Source: Staphylococcus nepalensis
Lineage (GTDB): Bacteria > Bacillota > Bacilli > Staphylococcales > Staphylococcaceae
Length of the DNA: 64,000 nucleotides
Assembly (NCBI RefSeq): GCF_014635045.1
Contig: NZ_BMCF01000002.1
Location: 248,001-312,000 of the forward strand
Reading direction: 5' to 3'
This document shows, piece by piece, positions 31,333-42,897 of this stretch; the first letter of the stretch is position 1, and each line of letters opens with the position of its first letter. Both the position numbers and the translations under genes were made by a program. The notes beneath the pieces are model-generated. The model did not search any database. It was not told the DNA's origin and was given only the letters and a program-made list of their open reading frames with translations.

Positions 31333-32724
31333 TTAAAATTTAACTTTTTCAGCTAAGAAACTTTCTAATTCAGCAATTGGCATACGTACTTGTTCCATTG
31401 TATCTCTATCACGTACAGTTACTTGTTGGTCTTCTAATGAATCAAAGTCAAAAGTAATACAATACGGTGTACCAATCTCGTCTTGACGACGATAACGTTT
31501 ACCAATGGATTGTGACTCATCAAAATCAATTGAGAAGTTTGCACTTAATTGTTCAAATATTTTAATTGCATCACCTGATAGTTTTTTGCTTAAAGGTAAT
31601 ACTGCCGCTTTATAAGGTGCTAACGCAGGGTGGAAATGTAATACAGTTCTTGAATCTTTACTGCCTTCAACACCTTCTTCTGCATAAGCATCACAAAGGA
31701 ATGCTAGAGTTACACGATCAGCGCCAAGCGAAGGTTCGATACAGTATGGTAAATATTTTTCACCAGTCTCTTGATCATGATACTGGAAGTCTTCACCAGA
31801 ATGCTCACTATGTTGTTTCAAATCATAATCTGTACGGCTTGCAATACCCCAGAGTTCTCCCCAACCAAATGGGAAACGGTATTCAATATCAGTTGTGGCA
31901 TTTGAATAGTGAGATAATTCGTCTGCATCATGATCACGTAAACGTGTTGCTTCTTCACTTAAGTTTAAATCTTTTAACCATTGACTAGCAAAAGTTTTCC
32001 AGTAATTTTGCCATTCGATTTCTTCACCTGGTTTACAGAAAAATTCTAATTCCATCTGCTCAAATTCGCGTGTTCTAAAGATAAAGTTACCTGGCGTAAT
32101 TTCGTTACGGAAGGATTTACCAACTTGACCAATACCAAATGGTAATTTTTTACGCATCGTACGTTGTACATTTTTGTAATTTACGAAAATACCTTGTGCA
32201 GTTTCAGGACGTAAGAAAATTTCATTCGTTGAATCTTCTGTAACGCCTTGGAAAGTTTTAAACATTAAATTAAATTGACGAATATCTGTCCAATTAGCAG
32301 TTCCACTTACAGGACACACGATGCCTTCTTCATCGATAATACGTTTCATTTCATCAAAACTTAAACCATCAGCTACAAAATTTTCATCGCCTTTTTCATT
32401 AGCCATGTAATCTTCAATGATTTTATCGGCACGGTAACGAATTTTACTGTCTTTGTTATCAATCATTGGATCGTTAAAGTTACCTAAATGGCCAGAAGCT
32501 TCCCAAGTTTTAGGATTCATAAGAATTGCGGCGTCAATCCCAACGTTGTACGGTGATTGCGTAATAAATTTTTGCCACCATGCTTTTTTAATATTATTTT
32601 TTAATTCAACACCTAATGGGCCGTAATCCCATGTATTTGATAAACCACCATAAATATCACTACCTGGGAATACAAACCCCCTGTGTTTTGCTAACTGTAC
32701 TATTGTTTCCATATCTTTTGCCAT
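31333..32724 (-). CDS. glyS: Glycyl-tRNA synthetase
   Basis: Class II, dimeric (alpha-2 type) glycine-tRNA ligase of 463 residues. It starts [23 protein letters not shown], contains [21 protein letters not shown] and ends in the anticodon-binding domain ([18 protein letters not shown]). The minus-strand ATG at 32724 follows AAAGGAGTG; in-frame codons to 32760 lie in the terminator of the upstream T-box. Expression is expected to respond to uncharged tRNA-Gly. Confidence 0.97.
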   Translation of the reverse strand: MAKDMETIVQLAKHRGFVFPGSDIYGGLSNTWDYGPLGVELKNNIKKAWWQKFITQSPYNVGIDAAILMNPKTWEASGHLGNFNDPMIDNKDSKIRYRADKIIEDYMANEKGDENFVADGLSFDEMKRIIDEEGIVCPVSGTANWTDIRQFNLMFKTFQGVTEDSTNEIFLRPETAQGIFVNYKNVQRTMRKKLPFGIGQVGKSFRNEITPGNFIFRTREFEQMELEFFCKPGEEIEWQNYWKTFASQWLKDLNLSEEATRLRDHDADELSHYSNATTDIEYRFPFGWGELWGIASRTDYDLKQHSEHSGEDFQYHDQETGEKYLPYCIEPSLGADRVTLAFLCDAYAEEGVEGSKDSRTVLHFHPALAPYKAAVLPLSKKLSGDAIKIFEQLSANFSIDFDESQSIGKRYRRQDEIGTPYCITFDFDSLEDQQVTVRDRDTMEQVRMPIAELESFLAEKVKF

Positions 32725-32750
32725 AAAAAATACACTCCTTTTAACATAAA

Positions 32751-32990
32751 AACGCCCCAAGACAAAGAAAAAGCTTAAAAAACTTAATCAATGTCTTGGG
32801 ACGAGTTAATCATTTTTAATCACATATGTAATATGTGTTTTTTTAATAAATCATTATTAACCCGCGGTTCCACCCAAATTAGTGTGTGCACTCGCTTTTG
32901 AAAGTCATTTAAAATTGTAGCCAATAATTTTGTTAAGCTCTCACCAACCTTAACTCGCTTTAAATACAATTTTAATGTATTGGTTGATTA
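32751..32990 (-). promoter_or_regulatory. T-box leader of glyS
   Basis: On the minus strand the T-box core GGGTGGAACCGCG lies at 32861-32875. A distal Stem I element (GTTAAG-GTTGGTGAGA-GCTTAAC) is upstream, with a candidate GGC glycine specifier at 32920-32922. Downstream, a terminator stem (CCCAAGACA...TGTCTTGGG, 32751-32804) ends in a T tract before the SD. Between T-box and terminator is an additional stem CACATA-TTACA-TATGTG (about 32820-32838), as described for the S. aureus glyS T-box. Uncharged tRNA-Gly would stabilise the antiterminator. Confidence 0.9.
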
Positions 32991-33011
32991 TTAGCAAGTA
33001 AATATATGTAT

Positions 33012-33040
33012 TTGTAGCAATTTATGATTCAATGTATAAT
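33012..33040 (+). promoter_or_regulatory. Promoter of the CcpN-like gene
   Basis: TTGTAG (33012-33017), exactly 17 bases, TATAAT (33035-33040). Predicted transcription start about 33047, some 25 bases before the inferred AUA start. Confidence 0.65.
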
Positions 33041-33070
33041 TATAGGTAATGAGTGAAGGGGTGAAGTCTT

Positions 33071-33694
33071 ATAGAACTGAGTAAAAGACAACAACAAATC
33101 GTTGAAATTGTCAAAAATAATGGACCTATTACTGGTGAACATATAGCGGAACAACTAAGTCTTACTAGAGCAACATTGAGACCAGATTTGGCTATACTTA
33201 CAATGTCTGGCATTTTAGAAGCGCGCCCACGTGTAGGCTACTACTATTCTGGAAAACCCAAGAATAAATTAATCGCTGATCAATTAAAACAATATATTGT
33301 TAAAGATTACGCGTCACACCCTGTAGTAGTAAAAAACGAGATGTCAGTTTACGATGCGATTTGCACAATCTTCTTAGAAGATGTTAGTACATTATTTGTC
33401 ATAAATGATAACGGAGATTTTATGGGGGTATGTTCGCGTAAAGATTTATTACGTGCTTCGATGATAGGTAAAGATATACATACCATGCCTGTAGATATTA
33501 TCATGACACGCATGCCTAATTTAAGTTTTGTCCTTGAAGACGAGCGAGTGATATTCGCAGCAAACTTGATGATTGAAAAAGAAATTGATTCCTTACCAAT
33601 TGTTATTAAAAAAGAAAACGGCAAGTATGAAGTGAAAGGACGTATCTCTAAAACAACGATCACAAAAATTTTTGTATCTTTACTAAATGAATAG
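33071..33694 (+). CDS. ccpN: CcpN-like HTH/CBS transcriptional regulator
   Basis: The uninterrupted frame reads ELSKRQQQIVEIVKNNGPITGE then LSLTRATLRPDLAIL, a DeoR/HTH-like domain, and continues into two CBS domains (about 85-205). CcpN represses gluconeogenic genes in B. subtilis, and the downstream ppsR neighbour matches its yqfL context. The first standard start codon, TTG 33176, would remove the HTH. SD AGGGGTG (33056-33062) is correctly spaced to ATA 33071, so AUA is the probable start (207 aa); CTG 33077 is an alternative. The family identity is solid, the start is inferred. Confidence 0.8.
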   Translation: MELSKRQQQIVEIVKNNGPITGEHIAEQLSLTRATLRPDLAILTMSGILEARPRVGYYYSGKPKNKLIADQLKQYIVKDYASHPVVVKNEMSVYDAICTIFLEDVSTLFVINDNGDFMGVCSRKDLLRASMIGKDIHTMPVDIIMTRMPNLSFVLEDERVIFAANLMIEKEIDSLPIVIKKENGKYEVKGRISKTTITKIFVSLLNE

Positions 33695-33708
33695 GTGGTA
33701 TGAATTAA

Positions 33709-34530
33709 ATGGAAAATATTAAAATTATTGTTGCTTCTGATTCAGTAGGTGAAACTGCTGAACTAGTAGCAAGAGCCTGTATTTCACAATTTAATCCAAA
33801 TCAATGTGAAAGTGAAATTAACAGATATCCATATATAGAAGCTTTAGAAAATGTCGATGAAGTCATTTCAGTCGCTAAAGATACTGAAGCGATAGTGGTT
33901 TATACACTAGTTAAACCAGAAATAAGGAAATATATGGAATCAAAAATTAAAGAATTTCAAATTAAATCGGTTGATATTATGGGACCTTTAATGAATATAT
34001 TATTAGATAAAATAGATGAACAACCCTATTTTGAACCAGGACTTGTTCATCAATTAGATGAGGCTTATTTTAAAAAAATTGATGCAATTGAATTTGCAGT
34101 AAAATATGATGACGGAAAAGATCCTAAAGGTTTGTCTAAAGCCGATATTGTACTATTAGGTATATCTCGAACTTCAAAAACGCCATTATCACAATATCTA
34201 GCTCACAAAAGTTATAAAGTGATGAATATTCCAATTGTCCCTGAAGTGACGCCTCCAGATGATTTATTTAATATTGATGCTTCAAAGTGTATCGCTTTAA
34301 AAATTAGTGAAGACAAGTTAAACCGCATTCGTAAAGAACGGTTAAAGCAACTCGGGCTAGGCGATAGTGCGAGATACGCAACAGAACAAAGAATTGAAGA
34401 AGAATTAAATTATTTTCATGAATTAGTTGAAAAAATTGGTTGTCCAGTCATAGATGTTTCTGATAAAGCTATCGAAGAAACTGCTAACGATATTATAAGC
34501 ATCATTGAGCAAAATAGTTTCTTAAATTAG
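33709..34530 (+). CDS. ppsR: PPDK/PEP synthase regulatory protein (PpsR/PDRP, YqfL)
   Basis: Bifunctional ADP-dependent kinase/Pi-dependent phosphorylase of the DUF299 family, which switches pyruvate phosphate dikinase or PEP synthase on and off. The N-terminus [18 protein letters not shown] and the P-loop-like [15 protein letters not shown] (about 152-166) are characteristic. 273 residues. SD TAGGTGG precedes ATG 33709, 15 bases after the CcpN-like gene, so they are one operon. In Staphylococcus the enzyme target in this window is not encoded nearby. Confidence 0.93.
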   Translation: MENIKIIVASDSVGETAELVARACISQFNPNQCESEINRYPYIEALENVDEVISVAKDTEAIVVYTLVKPEIRKYMESKIKEFQIKSVDIMGPLMNILLDKIDEQPYFEPGLVHQLDEAYFKKIDAIEFAVKYDDGKDPKGLSKADIVLLGISRTSKTPLSQYLAHKSYKVMNIPIVPEVTPPDDLFNIDASKCIALKISEDKLNRIRKERLKQLGLGDSARYATEQRIEEELNYFHELVEKIGCPVIDVSDKAIEETANDIISIIEQNSFLN

Positions 34531-34576
34531 CCAAAACTAATATAATGTTATAACTACTGTCTAATAGGTGATAATT

Positions 34577-36361
34577 TTGCGAATTGAACAAGCAACGATT
34601 AATGAAATAAAAGATAAAACGGATATACTTGACTTGGTAAGTGAATATGTCAAATTAGAAAAAAGAGGGCGCAATTATATTGGTTTGTGTCCTTTTCATG
34701 ATGAAAAAACACCTTCATTTACTGTTTCTGAAGATAAACAAATATGCCATTGTTTTGGCTGTAAAAAAGGTGGGAATGTTTTCCAATTCACGCAAGAAAT
34801 CAAAGATGTTTCTTTTACTGAAGCGGTAAAGTTACTAGGTGAACGCGTCAATATTGAAATTGAAACGCCACAGCAATCTGCTGGTCAAAATGCAAATCAC
34901 CAAATTGCTTCAGAAGATTTACAAATGATTGAAATGCATGAATTAATGCAAGAATATTATCACTATGCATTAAAAAAAACAGTTGAGGGTGAAGCGGCTT
35001 TAACCTATTTAAAAGAGCGTGGTTTCACTGATGAGCTCATAGATAGACGAAAAATAGGGTATGCCCCAAACAATGCTCACTTTTGTCATGATTTTTTACA
35101 GAAAAAAGGATACGATATTCAGTTAGCTTATGAAGCTGGTTTACTTTCAAGAAATGAAGAAAACTTTAGTTATTATGATCGGTTTAGAGATAGAATTATG
35201 TTTCCATTAACAAATGCACAAGGACGAACTGTTGGTTATTCTGGTCGGACTTATACAGATCAAGAACCTAAATACCTTAATAGCCCAGAAACACCTATAT
35301 TTCAAAAAAGAAGATTACTATACAACGTTGATCATGCTAGAAAAGCCATTCGAAAAAATGATGAAATTATTTTACTAGAAGGGTTTATGGACGTTATAAA
35401 AGCGGATTACGCAGGTTTAAAACAAGTAGTGGCTAGTATGGGAACACAGATTTCTCAAGAGCATATAGCGTTTATGAAAAAACTAACCTCTAATGTGACG
35501 CTGATGTTTGATGGTGATTTTGCTGGTAGTGAAGCTACTTTGAAATCCGGTCAAATTTTGTTACAGCAAGGGTTTAATGTGTTTGTTGTACAATTACCAA
35601 AAAACATGGATCCAGATGAATACATTGGTAAACACGGTGCCGATGCTTTTAACTATTACGTCGAACATGAAAAAAAAGCATTTATACTATATAAAGTGCA
35701 TATGCACCAAGAGGAAATAGAAAATAATGATTTAGCTTACGAGAAATATTTAAAAGAAATTACGCATGACATTTCTTTGATGCAGTCATCTATTTTACGC
35801 AAAAAGATATTGCAAGACGTATCAGAATTGTTTAAAGTAAGCATGGATAGTTTAAATATTGAAATAGGACAACGACAAGATTATTACCAACCACAGTCTT
35901 ACCAAACGCCTAGTGTCCCGCAATTCACTAATTTAAATAAACAAGAAAAAGCAGAGCGCGCTTTATTAAAACATTTTATGAATGATAAAGACACTTTTTT
36001 AAATTATCATAAATTACTTCACTCAGAAGACTTTACAAATCATTATTTTAAGCGTATATTTAATGTTTTACATGAGTTTTATTCTGGGAACGATACGTTC
36101 AATATTAGTGACGTTTTACAATATATCGATAATAATGAAATTAAAGAAGCATTTATATCATTGGATAATTATATGATAAATGAAGAACCTTACGAACATG
36201 AAATCGATGATTATTTAAACATGCTAATAACAAATAGAAACGAAGAAACGATTGAATCGCTTAATCATAAGCTACGGGAGGCTTCTAGATTAGGTGATTT
36301 AGAGTTGCAAAAATATTACCTAGAAAAAATTGTAGACTATAATAAAAATAGAATGAATTAA
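34577..36361 (+). CDS. dnaG: DNA primase
   Basis: Synthesises RNA primers at the replication fork. The zinc-binding domain uses C38, H41, C59 and C62, the TOPRIM core contains LLEGFMDV and [11 protein letters not shown], and the C-terminal helicase-binding domain follows an ill-conserved linker. I start at TTG 34577 (594 aa: [20 protein letters not shown]) rather than GTG 34568, because the SD AGGTGAT overlaps the latter. Followed by sigA, the classic macromolecular-synthesis order (rpsU here is separate). Confidence 0.96.
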   Translation: MRIEQATINEIKDKTDILDLVSEYVKLEKRGRNYIGLCPFHDEKTPSFTVSEDKQICHCFGCKKGGNVFQFTQEIKDVSFTEAVKLLGERVNIEIETPQQSAGQNANHQIASEDLQMIEMHELMQEYYHYALKKTVEGEAALTYLKERGFTDELIDRRKIGYAPNNAHFCHDFLQKKGYDIQLAYEAGLLSRNEENFSYYDRFRDRIMFPLTNAQGRTVGYSGRTYTDQEPKYLNSPETPIFQKRRLLYNVDHARKAIRKNDEIILLEGFMDVIKADYAGLKQVVASMGTQISQEHIAFMKKLTSNVTLMFDGDFAGSEATLKSGQILLQQGFNVFVVQLPKNMDPDEYIGKHGADAFNYYVEHEKKAFILYKVHMHQEEIENNDLAYEKYLKEITHDISLMQSSILRKKILQDVSELFKVSMDSLNIEIGQRQDYYQPQSYQTPSVPQFTNLNKQEKAERALLKHFMNDKDTFLNYHKLLHSEDFTNHYFKRIFNVLHEFYSGNDTFNISDVLQYIDNNEIKEAFISLDNYMINEEPYEHEIDDYLNMLITNRNEETIESLNHKLREASRLGDLELQKYYLEKIVDYNKNRMN

Positions 36362-36440
36362 CTTAACAATGAATATATCTGTATATTATTGGGTTTAACA
36401 ACTTGCATAAATTGTATAGATAGTGGGTAGATAATAATAA

Positions 36441-37604
<1,164 letters not shown>

Positions 37605-37610
37605 TTTTTC

Positions 37611-37646
37611 AGCTCTTTTGTACCTTGATGTGCAAAAGAGCTTTTT
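37611..37646 (+). terminator. Terminator of dnaG-sigA
   Basis: Perfect 10-bp stem AGCTCTTTTG / CAAAAGAGCT with 12-nt loop and T tract. Confidence 0.93.
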
Positions 37647-37670
37647 ACATATATATAGAGGAGCGCTTTT

Positions 37671-38348
37671 ATGGTTACATTAAATCAAAGATTAAAAAAA
37701 GTGAGTACTTATATAACAGGAGAAACATTAGCAGATATCGGCTCAGACCACGCTTATCTACCTATTTATGCTCTTGAAAATAATTTGGTTAAAAAAGCAA
37801 TTGCAGGAGAAGTAATAAAGGGGCCATTTGAAGCTTCAGTAAAAAATGTCATAGAGCATAAATTAAGTCCCTACATCGATGTTAGACTTGGTGATGGCTT
37901 ATCAGTGCTAAACCCTAACGACCAGATTAATTGTGTTACAATTTGTGGCATGGGCGGCCCCTTAATAGCAAAAATCATTAAAAATGGACAAGCAAAATTG
38001 ACCTCTCACCCGAGACTTATTTTACAAAGTAATATACAGTCAAGTGCGATCAGGCGCTTGCTCATACACATGAATTATGTAATTGTGGAAGAAGCCATTT
38101 TAGAAGAAAAAGGTCATATTTATGAAATTATTGTTGCTGATTATTCTGAAACTAAACAGAAACTTTCAGAGTCAGAGATAAAATTCGGCCCAATACTTTT
38201 GAAAAATAAGACCGACTTATTCTTCAAAAAATGGGAACATGAATGCGCGTCGCTTAATAAAATTAAAAGCCATCTCGATCATCATAAACATAATAATCGA
38301 TTAATAGAAATTAACAATGAAATCAACTTAATTAATGAGGTGTTGTAA
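37671..38348 (+). CDS. trmK: tRNA (adenine22-N1)-methyltransferase TrmK
   Basis: SAM-dependent methyltransferase (COG2384) making m1A22 in tRNA. The SAM motif ADIGSDHAYLPI (about 21-32) and the catalytic-region motif ICGMGGPLI are diagnostic, and the C-terminus is a helical coiled domain. 225 residues. SD AGGAGCG precedes ATG 37671; the stop codon directly abuts the next ATG. Confidence 0.93.
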   Translation: MVTLNQRLKKVSTYITGETLADIGSDHAYLPIYALENNLVKKAIAGEVIKGPFEASVKNVIEHKLSPYIDVRLGDGLSVLNPNDQINCVTICGMGGPLIAKIIKNGQAKLTSHPRLILQSNIQSSAIRRLLIHMNYVIVEEAILEEKGHIYEIIVADYSETKQKLSESEIKFGPILLKNKTDLFFKKWEHECASLNKIKSHLDHHKHNNRLIEINNEINLINEVL

Positions 38349-39452
38349 ATGAATGTTAAAAAGTTACTTCAAGTTATAAATCAAAACGCACCCTTGAAAA
38401 CAGCAGAATCATGGGATAACGTAGGATTACTAATTGGTGATGAATTTTCTGAAATAACTGGAATCTTAACAGCGTTAGATTGTACCGATGAAGTTGTAGA
38501 TGAGGCAATCAACCATAATTATAATACGATTATCTGCCATCATCCCCTTATTTTTAAAGGAATAAAAAATATTATTGATCAAGATGGTTATGGAGCTATA
38601 TTACGTAAATTAATAAAAAATGATATTAATTTAATCGCCTTACATACCAATTTAGATGTTTATTCCAAAGGGGTTAACGCAATGTTAGCAGATAAACTTC
38701 AACTAAATCATCAACGTGTTTTAAATCCAGAAACTTTAAATTACTATAAAGTACAAGTTTTTATCCCTGAATCAAATCTTAAATCATTTAAAGAAACTTT
38801 AAGTGATGCTGGTTTAGCTCAAGAAGGAAATTATGCATATTGTTTCTTCGAAAGCCTAGGCAACGGGCAATTTAAACCCACAGGTGATGCTAAGCCACAT
38901 ATCGGTTCAATAGATAAAATTGAAGAAGTTAATGAATTTAAATTAGAATTTATGATAGAAGCGCATCAAAGAGTACTTGCTGAGCAATTAATTATTGAAA
39001 ACCATCCTTATGAAACACCTGTCTTTGATTTTATAAAATTAGAAAAGCAAGCAGATTATGGTTTGGGAATGATGGGTAAACTTAACACAGAAATGAACGT
39101 CCGTGATTTCGTGAATCATGTGAAAACAAAGTTAGCCATGCCTAGCGTTAGATTTATTGGAAATTTAGAAGATACAATTAAAACAGTTGCAATTATTGGC
39201 GGTTCTGGAATTGGATTTGAATACAATGCAGCACAACAAGGCGCAGATATATTTATTACTGGAGATATTAAACACCATGATGCGCTAGACGCAAAAATCG
39301 CCGGCATCAATTTATTAGATATTAATCATTATAGTGAATATGTAATGAAAGATGGTTTAAGCCAATTATTGCAAGATTGGCTTAAATTTAGCCACGTTTC
39401 ATTTGGAATTAAGCCATCTAAATTAAACACTGACCCTTTTGATTATTTCTAG
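38349..39452 (+). CDS. Nif3-like dinuclear metal-centre hexameric protein (YqfO)
   Basis: DUF34/Nif3 family protein of 367 residues with metal-binding histidines in ICHHPLIFKG and LHTNLD, a PII-like inserted domain (about 125-235), and late HH and E ligands in ITGDIKHHDALDA. In Staphylococcus a crystal structure shows a di-zinc hexamer; the biochemical role remains uncertain, though GTP cyclohydrolase activity was reported for other members. Coupled to trmK, with SD GAGGTGTTG. The same trmK-Nif3 pairing is found in B. subtilis. Confidence 0.92.
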   Translation: MNVKKLLQVINQNAPLKTAESWDNVGLLIGDEFSEITGILTALDCTDEVVDEAINHNYNTIICHHPLIFKGIKNIIDQDGYGAILRKLIKNDINLIALHTNLDVYSKGVNAMLADKLQLNHQRVLNPETLNYYKVQVFIPESNLKSFKETLSDAGLAQEGNYAYCFFESLGNGQFKPTGDAKPHIGSIDKIEEVNEFKLEFMIEAHQRVLAEQLIIENHPYETPVFDFIKLEKQADYGLGMMGKLNTEMNVRDFVNHVKTKLAMPSVRFIGNLEDTIKTVAIIGGSGIGFEYNAAQQGADIFITGDIKHHDALDAKIAGINLLDINHYSEYVMKDGLSQLLQDWLKFSHVSFGIKPSKLNTDPFDYF

Positions 39453-39586
39453 CTTAACATTTATATAAAAATTATTTTTTGTATAAATTGTAGGCGAATT
39501 GATTTTCCTTATATTAATATTTTTGTGAAAATAGTTTGGCACAAGCGCTTTACCATTCTAGTTTTCTACTACCAATATGAAATACA

Positions 39587-39616
39587 AGACCGAAACATTA
39601 TTTATGTTTCGGTCTC
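39587..39616 (+). terminator. Terminator after trmK-Nif3
   Basis: GACCGAAACA / TGTTTCGGTC with loop TTATTTA. Same 23-base core as the terminator at 31254-31286, with compensatory change of one pair (G-C to A-T). Confidence 0.85.
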
Positions 39617-39667
39617 TATTAGATTTATTTGTTTTTACTCACGGTTCAGTCTGCTTAAAATATTTAG

Positions 39668-39696
39668 TTCAAAATTAAGAAAGAATGCTTTATAAT
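39668..39696 (+). promoter_or_regulatory. Promoter of cshB
   Basis: TTCAAA (39668-39673), 17 bases, TATAAT (39691-39696). The SD TTAAGGAGG precedes ATG 39728. Confidence 0.6.
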
Positions 39697-39727
39697 AGAA
39701 AAGATGAAGATTTAAGGAGGCCAAAAC

Positions 39728-41059
39728 ATGGCAAATCACCCATTTGATAAGTTTAATTTAGAACCGACTTTAATAGAGGCGGTACAAAATTTGAACTTTA
39801 ATCAACCAACAGAAGTTCAAAACCGCGTTATTCCCAAAATATTAAAGCAAGTCAATTTAATCGGACAATCCCAGACAGGCACAGGCAAATCACATGCCTT
39901 TTTATTACCATTGGTACACTTGATTAATATAGATATTAAAGAACCTCAGGCTATTATTGTAGCGCCAACTCGAGAATTAGCACAGCAACTCTTTGATGTT
40001 GCAAATCATTTAGCAGAATATAAAAAAGGTGTATCAGTTAAACTTTTTATAGGTGGTACTGATATTGAGAAAGATCGTCAACGTGCTAAAAATCAACCAC
40101 AGCTTGTTATCGGAACGCCAACACGGATAAATGATTTAGCCAAACATGGCGATTTGCATGTCCATTTGGCATCTTATTTAGTAGTTGATGAAGCTGACTT
40201 AATGATTGATTTAGGATTAATAGACGAAGTAGATCACATTGCTACAAGATTAGATGACGGGTCTCATTTAGCAGTATTTAGTGCTACTATCCCTAAGTCA
40301 CTGCATCCATTTTTAAATAAATATTTAGAAAACCCTGACTATGTAGAAATTGAAAGCACACAAAAAAATAAAAAGAATATCGAATTCTATTTGATCCCTA
40401 CGAAAGGTGAAGCAAAAATAGAAAAAACAATTAAATTAATCGATATCTTAAATCCGTATTTATGTATTATATTTTGCAATAGTCGCGATAGCGCTGATGA
40501 ACTTGCTGATCAATTAAACACTGCTGGACTGAAATTAGGTATGATACATGGTGGCTTAACACCTAGAGAACGTAAACAACAAATGAAACGTATCCGAAAC
40601 TTAGAATTTCAATATGTGATTGCAAGTGATTTAGCTTCCCGTGGTATAGATATTGAAGGTGTGAGTCATGTCATTAATTTTGATGTACCGAACGACATTG
40701 ATTTCTTTACACATCGAGTTGGCCGTACAGGTCGTGGCCAATATAAAGGGGTTGCTATTACACTATATAGTCCTGAAGAAGAAGAAAACATAGCATTAAT
40801 AGAGCAACGTGGTTATCATTTCGAAAACGTTGATATTAAAAATGATGAAATAAAATCGATTAAAGCACACAATACACGCCAATCGCGTAAAAACAAAGAT
40901 GATCATTTAACTAATGAATTGAAATATAAAGTAAAAAGAAACAAGAAAAAGGTTAAACCTGGTTATAAGAAAAAATTCCAACGTGATTTAGAACATTTAA
41001 AACGTCAAGAACGTAAAAAATTTAGCAAAAAGCAAAATCGTCAAGCCAGAAAAAAATAA
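39728..41059 (+). CDS. cshB: DEAD-box RNA helicase CshB
   Basis: ATP-dependent RNA helicase involved in cold adaptation and RNA turnover. The Q-motif is followed by motif I SQTGTGKS (48-55), PTRELAQQ, motif II DEAD (154-157), motif III SAT (185-187), [13 protein letters not shown] and [10 protein letters not shown]. The C-terminal 80 residues are strongly basic ([20 protein letters not shown]), likely RNA-binding. 443 residues. nfo follows 20 bases later. Confidence 0.94.
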   Translation: MANHPFDKFNLEPTLIEAVQNLNFNQPTEVQNRVIPKILKQVNLIGQSQTGTGKSHAFLLPLVHLINIDIKEPQAIIVAPTRELAQQLFDVANHLAEYKKGVSVKLFIGGTDIEKDRQRAKNQPQLVIGTPTRINDLAKHGDLHVHLASYLVVDEADLMIDLGLIDEVDHIATRLDDGSHLAVFSATIPKSLHPFLNKYLENPDYVEIESTQKNKKNIEFYLIPTKGEAKIEKTIKLIDILNPYLCIIFCNSRDSADELADQLNTAGLKLGMIHGGLTPRERKQQMKRIRNLEFQYVIASDLASRGIDIEGVSHVINFDVPNDIDFFTHRVGRTGRGQYKGVAITLYSPEEEENIALIEQRGYHFENVDIKNDEIKSIKAHNTRQSRKNKDDHLTNELKYKVKRNKKKVKPGYKKKFQRDLEHLKRQERKKFSKKQNRQARKK

Positions 41060-41079
41060 ATAAAGGATTGGTGGTAACT

Positions 41080-41970
41080 ATGTTATTAGGATCTCACGTA
41101 TCTATGAATGGTAAAAAAATGTTAGCAGGATCAGCAGAAGAGGCACATAAATTTGGTGAATCTACTTTTATGATTTATACGGGTGCACCGCAAAATACAA
41201 GACGAAAGCCTATAGAAGAATTGAATATTGAACAAGGTCAAGAATTAATGCAAACATATGGGCTTTCAAACATCGTAGTTCATGCACCTTATATTATTAA
41301 TATAGCTAACACAGTGAAGCCACATGTATTTAATTTAGGTGTTGAATTTCTTCAAAGTGAAATTGAACGAACACAAGCTATCGGCGCTAAAGATATTGTA
41401 TTACATCCAGGGTCACATGTAGGAGAAGGCGCTGATGCCGGCATTAAAAAAATAATCGAAGGATTAAACGAAGTGTTAACAAATGATAACAATGTCAGAA
41501 TTGCACTTGAAACGATGGCTGGTAAAGGTTCTGAAATTGGTAGAAACTTTGAAGAAATTGCTAAAATCATTGATGGTGTGAATCATAATGAACGTTTATC
41601 AGTTTGCTTTGACACATGTCATACCCATGATGCTGGTTACAATGTTAAAGAAGATTTTGATGGTGTACTAAATGAATTTGATAAAATTGTCGGTGTCGAT
41701 AGAATTAAAGTTGTCCATGTAAACGATAGTAAAAATGATATTGGCGCTCACAAAGATAGACATGAAAATATCGGTTTTGGCTATATTGGTTTTGATGCAT
41801 TAAATTATATTGTTCATCATGACACATTTAAAGATATACCAAAAATACTTGAAACACCGTATGTTGGTGAAGATAAAAAGAATAAAAAACCACCTTATAA
41901 ATTTGAAATCGAAATGCTTAAACAACAAAAATTCGATGAAAATTTAAAAGATAAAATTTTAACGCAATAA
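41080..41970 (+). CDS. nfo: Deoxyribonuclease IV (AP endonuclease)
   Basis: Cleaves at abasic sites in base-excision repair using three metal ions. TIM-barrel with the family elements [33 protein letters not shown] and [24 protein letters not shown] 41080 (296 aa) is behind GGATTGGTGG; an in-frame GTG at 41068 is less well spaced. Confidence 0.96.
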   Translation: MLLGSHVSMNGKKMLAGSAEEAHKFGESTFMIYTGAPQNTRRKPIEELNIEQGQELMQTYGLSNIVVHAPYIINIANTVKPHVFNLGVEFLQSEIERTQAIGAKDIVLHPGSHVGEGADAGIKKIIEGLNEVLTNDNNVRIALETMAGKGSEIGRNFEEIAKIIDGVNHNERLSVCFDTCHTHDAGYNVKEDFDGVLNEFDKIVGVDRIKVVHVNDSKNDIGAHKDRHENIGFGYIGFDALNYIVHHDTFKDIPKILETPYVGEDKKNKKPPYKFEIEMLKQQKFDENLKDKILTQ

Positions 41971-42006
41971 TATTTCAACCAATTATTAAATATTATTGCC
42001 ATTAAC

Positions 42007-42057
42007 AGAGCGAGACGTGAAATCACTTAAAATTAGATTTCTAGTTCGCTCTTTTTT
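42007..42057 (+). terminator. Terminator of cshB-nfo
   Basis: AGAGCGA base-pairs with TTCGCTCT, extended by GAAATC/GATTTC, and is followed by TTTTTTT. Confidence 0.8.
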
Positions 42058-42063
42058 TAATTC

Positions 42064-42105
42064 GTAAACATTACTATTTACATAATTGTCCACAAGTTGT
42101 ATAGT
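42064..42105 (+). promoter_or_regulatory. Promoter and candidate Zur operator of mreA-mreB-zur
   Basis: TTTACA (42077-42082), 17 bases, TATAGT (42100-42105). The -35 overlaps an inverted repeat GTAAA-N8-TTTAC (42064-42081) that resembles half-sites of Zur boxes but is not a full match. Since the operon encodes Zur, autoregulation by zinc is expected; the site is inferred. Confidence 0.5.
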
Positions 42106-42123
42106 ATAGAACGAGGTGAAAAG

Positions 42124-42897
42124 ATGACTACTGCAGTATTTGAATTAAAAAATATTGATTATTATTTTGATAACAAGAAAGTTTTGGAAAATATAAACAT
42201 AAAAATTAATAAAGGTGAATTTTTAGCGATTGTTGGACCGAACGGCGCAGGTAAATCAACCTTATTAAAAATAATTTTAGGTTTATTACCATTGCAAAAA
42301 GGTCAAATTTTTGTAGACGGTAAGGTGTATAATGGAAAGCAATCTTTATATAAAATCAGTTATGTTTCTCAAAAAGCACAAGCATTTAAAGCAGGGTTTC
42401 CTGCGAGCGTTAAAGAAGTCGTCATGAGTGGGCTTACAAAGCGTAAGAAATTATTTCAATGGTTTAACAAAAAGGATGAAAATCAGGTTGAGGCAGTATT
42501 AGATCGGTTAAATATTAGCCATTTAATGCATAAAAATATTGCAGAATTATCTGGTGGACAACAACAGCGCGTGTTGATTGCCAGAGCGTTAATTAGCAAT
42601 CCTTCTGTGCTCATATTAGATGAGCCAACGAATGGTATAGACGCTAAACACGTTAATGAATTTTATGAAACTTTAGAAACATTGAAAAAAGAAGGTGTGA
42701 CTATTATTTTAGTTACCCACGATATAGGCGTTGTGGCAGATACTGCTACTGAAGTAGCTTGTTTAAACAAACATTTACATTTCCACGGTACGACTGAAGA
42801 TTTTAAATCATTAGATGAAGTAGAAATTTCAAAAATTTATGGACATCCCATCCAATTCGTAGACCATCAACATAATAGGGAGTGCTGTTCATCATGA
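42124..42897 (+). CDS. mreA: Zinc ABC transporter ATPase MreA/ZnuC
   Basis: Nucleotide-binding subunit of a high-affinity zinc importer. Walker A GPNGAGKST (38-46), Q-loop, ABC signature LSGGQ (142-146) and Walker B LILDEP are present. 257 residues from ATG 42124 with SD GAGGTGA. The stop overlaps the mreB start (ATGA). The name follows the S. aureus mreA-mreB-zur operon. The solute-binding lipoprotein is not encoded here. Confidence 0.92.
   Translation: MTTAVFELKNIDYYFDNKKVLENINIKINKGEFLAIVGPNGAGKSTLLKIILGLLPLQKGQIFVDGKVYNGKQSLYKISYVSQKAQAFKAGFPASVKEVVMSGLTKRKKLFQWFNKKDENQVEAVLDRLNISHLMHKNIAELSGGQQQRVLIARALISNPSVLILDEPTNGIDAKHVNEFYETLETLKKEGVTIILVTHDIGVVADTATEVACLNKHLHFHGTTEDFKSLDEVEISKIYGHPIQFVDHQHNRECCSS

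Noticed and set aside
31566-31988. 140-codon plus-strand frame inside glyS
   Set aside because: Antisense of glyS, no SD and skewed residue content (mostly His/Leu).
32724-32760. N-terminal extension of glyS to 32760
   Set aside because: The extra codons lie inside the T-box terminator and T tract; the SD supports 32724.
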